Positions 6,302-6,406 of a stretch of DNA of 6,406 bases are shown piece after piece. This DNA is from Rhizobiaceae bacterium. GTDB taxonomy: Bacteria; Pseudomonadota; Alphaproteobacteria; Rhizobiales; Rhizobiaceae. The stretch spans positions 1 through 6,406 of the forward strand of contig SCRB01000246.1 in NCBI GenBank assembly GCA_004299545.1, written 5' to 3'. The notes below the pieces were generated by a model that saw nothing but the letters and a program-made list of their open reading frames with translations, was not told where the DNA came from and did no database searches. Made by a program: the position numbers and the translations under genes. The first letter of the stretch is position 1; each line of letters starts with the position of its first letter.

Positions 6302-6406
6302 ATGGGGACGCGGTTTCTTGTCGTCGCGCTGTGCATTGCGCTGGGGGGATGTACGACCACGGACGTGGTATCGTCGGCATCTCAAACGAAGACTTCCCAG
6401 CCTGCG
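6302..6406 (+). CDS. N-terminus of a probable lipoprotein, cut off by the window edge
   Basis: An open frame of 35 codons starts at the ATG at 6302 and runs off the right edge. It begins MGTRFLVVALCIALGGCTTTD, which is a lipoprotein signal peptide: Arg4, a hydrophobic core (5-14) and a lipobox LGGC with Cys17 as the lipidation and cleavage site. Position +2 is Thr, not Asp, which by the E. coli sorting rule would favour the outer membrane. A Shine-Dalgarno AGGGA (6293-6297) lies 4 nt before the ATG. After the cysteine the sequence is Ser/Thr/Gln-rich, as expected of a lipoprotein linker. The mature domain is outside the window, so no function can be given. It is divergent from the ogt-type gene. 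Confidence 0.75.
   Translation, partial: MGTRFLVVALCIALGGCTTTDVVSSASQTKTSQPA

Noticed and set aside
5523..6302. 259-codon plus-strand frame opposite the alkyltransferase gene
   Set aside because: It is antisense to a gene with an intact PCHR active site; the sequence is unstructured, and it ends within the lipoprotein start.
1..6406. Defence, mobile-element or other previously undescribed multi-gene system
   Set aside because: All complete genes belong to familiar families, orientation and spacing are ordinary, and no transposase, integrase, toxin-antitoxin pair, repeat array or compositional shift was seen.

Overview
The window looks like ordinary chromosomal backbone of an alphaproteobacterium of the Rhizobiales, most likely the Sinorhizobium/Ensifer/Rhizobium group. 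This rests on the high G+C, the GC-rich third codon positions, the alphaproteobacterial style of the glutathione reductase active site (CVIRGC) and RpiA, and the neighbourhood gph / rpiA / DUF2059 / gor, which from memory recurs in rhizobia. No database search was possible. There are no mobile elements, CRISPR arrays, tRNA or rRNA genes, integrase genes or compositional breaks that would mark a genomic island.

Layout from left to right. Positions 1-1295 (minus) hold most of glutathione reductase, whose C-terminus lies off the left edge. A 130-bp gap follows, with a perfect 16-bp inverted repeat just ahead of gor and an intrinsic terminator that closes the unit to its right. Positions 1426-2733 (minus) hold a two-gene operon, rpiA then a secreted DUF2059 protein, separated by 21 nt. 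A 184-bp divergent gap (2734-2917) separates rpiA from a plus-strand pair: gph (2918-3628) and a medium-chain-type acyl-CoA synthetase (3671-5386), 42 nt apart. The synthetase converges on a minus-strand O6-alkylguanine-DNA alkyltransferase gene (5508-6107). A further divergent gap with an inverted repeat separates it from the first 35 codons of a lipoprotein gene running off the right edge.

Function. The genes are mostly housekeeping: NADPH-dependent glutathione recycling (gor), the non-oxidative pentose phosphate pathway (rpiA), removal of 2-phosphoglycolate (gph), carboxylate activation (AMP-forming synthetase) and direct reversal of alkylation damage (ogt/ada-type). A link through NADPH, redox and damage control can be told but is not demonstrated. 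I found no convincing new multi-gene system. The points most worth checking are the synthetase's departures from the A3 and A8 core motifs (Asp replaces the A8 glycine), the palindrome in the gor promoter region, and the coupling of a periplasmic DUF2059 protein to rpiA.
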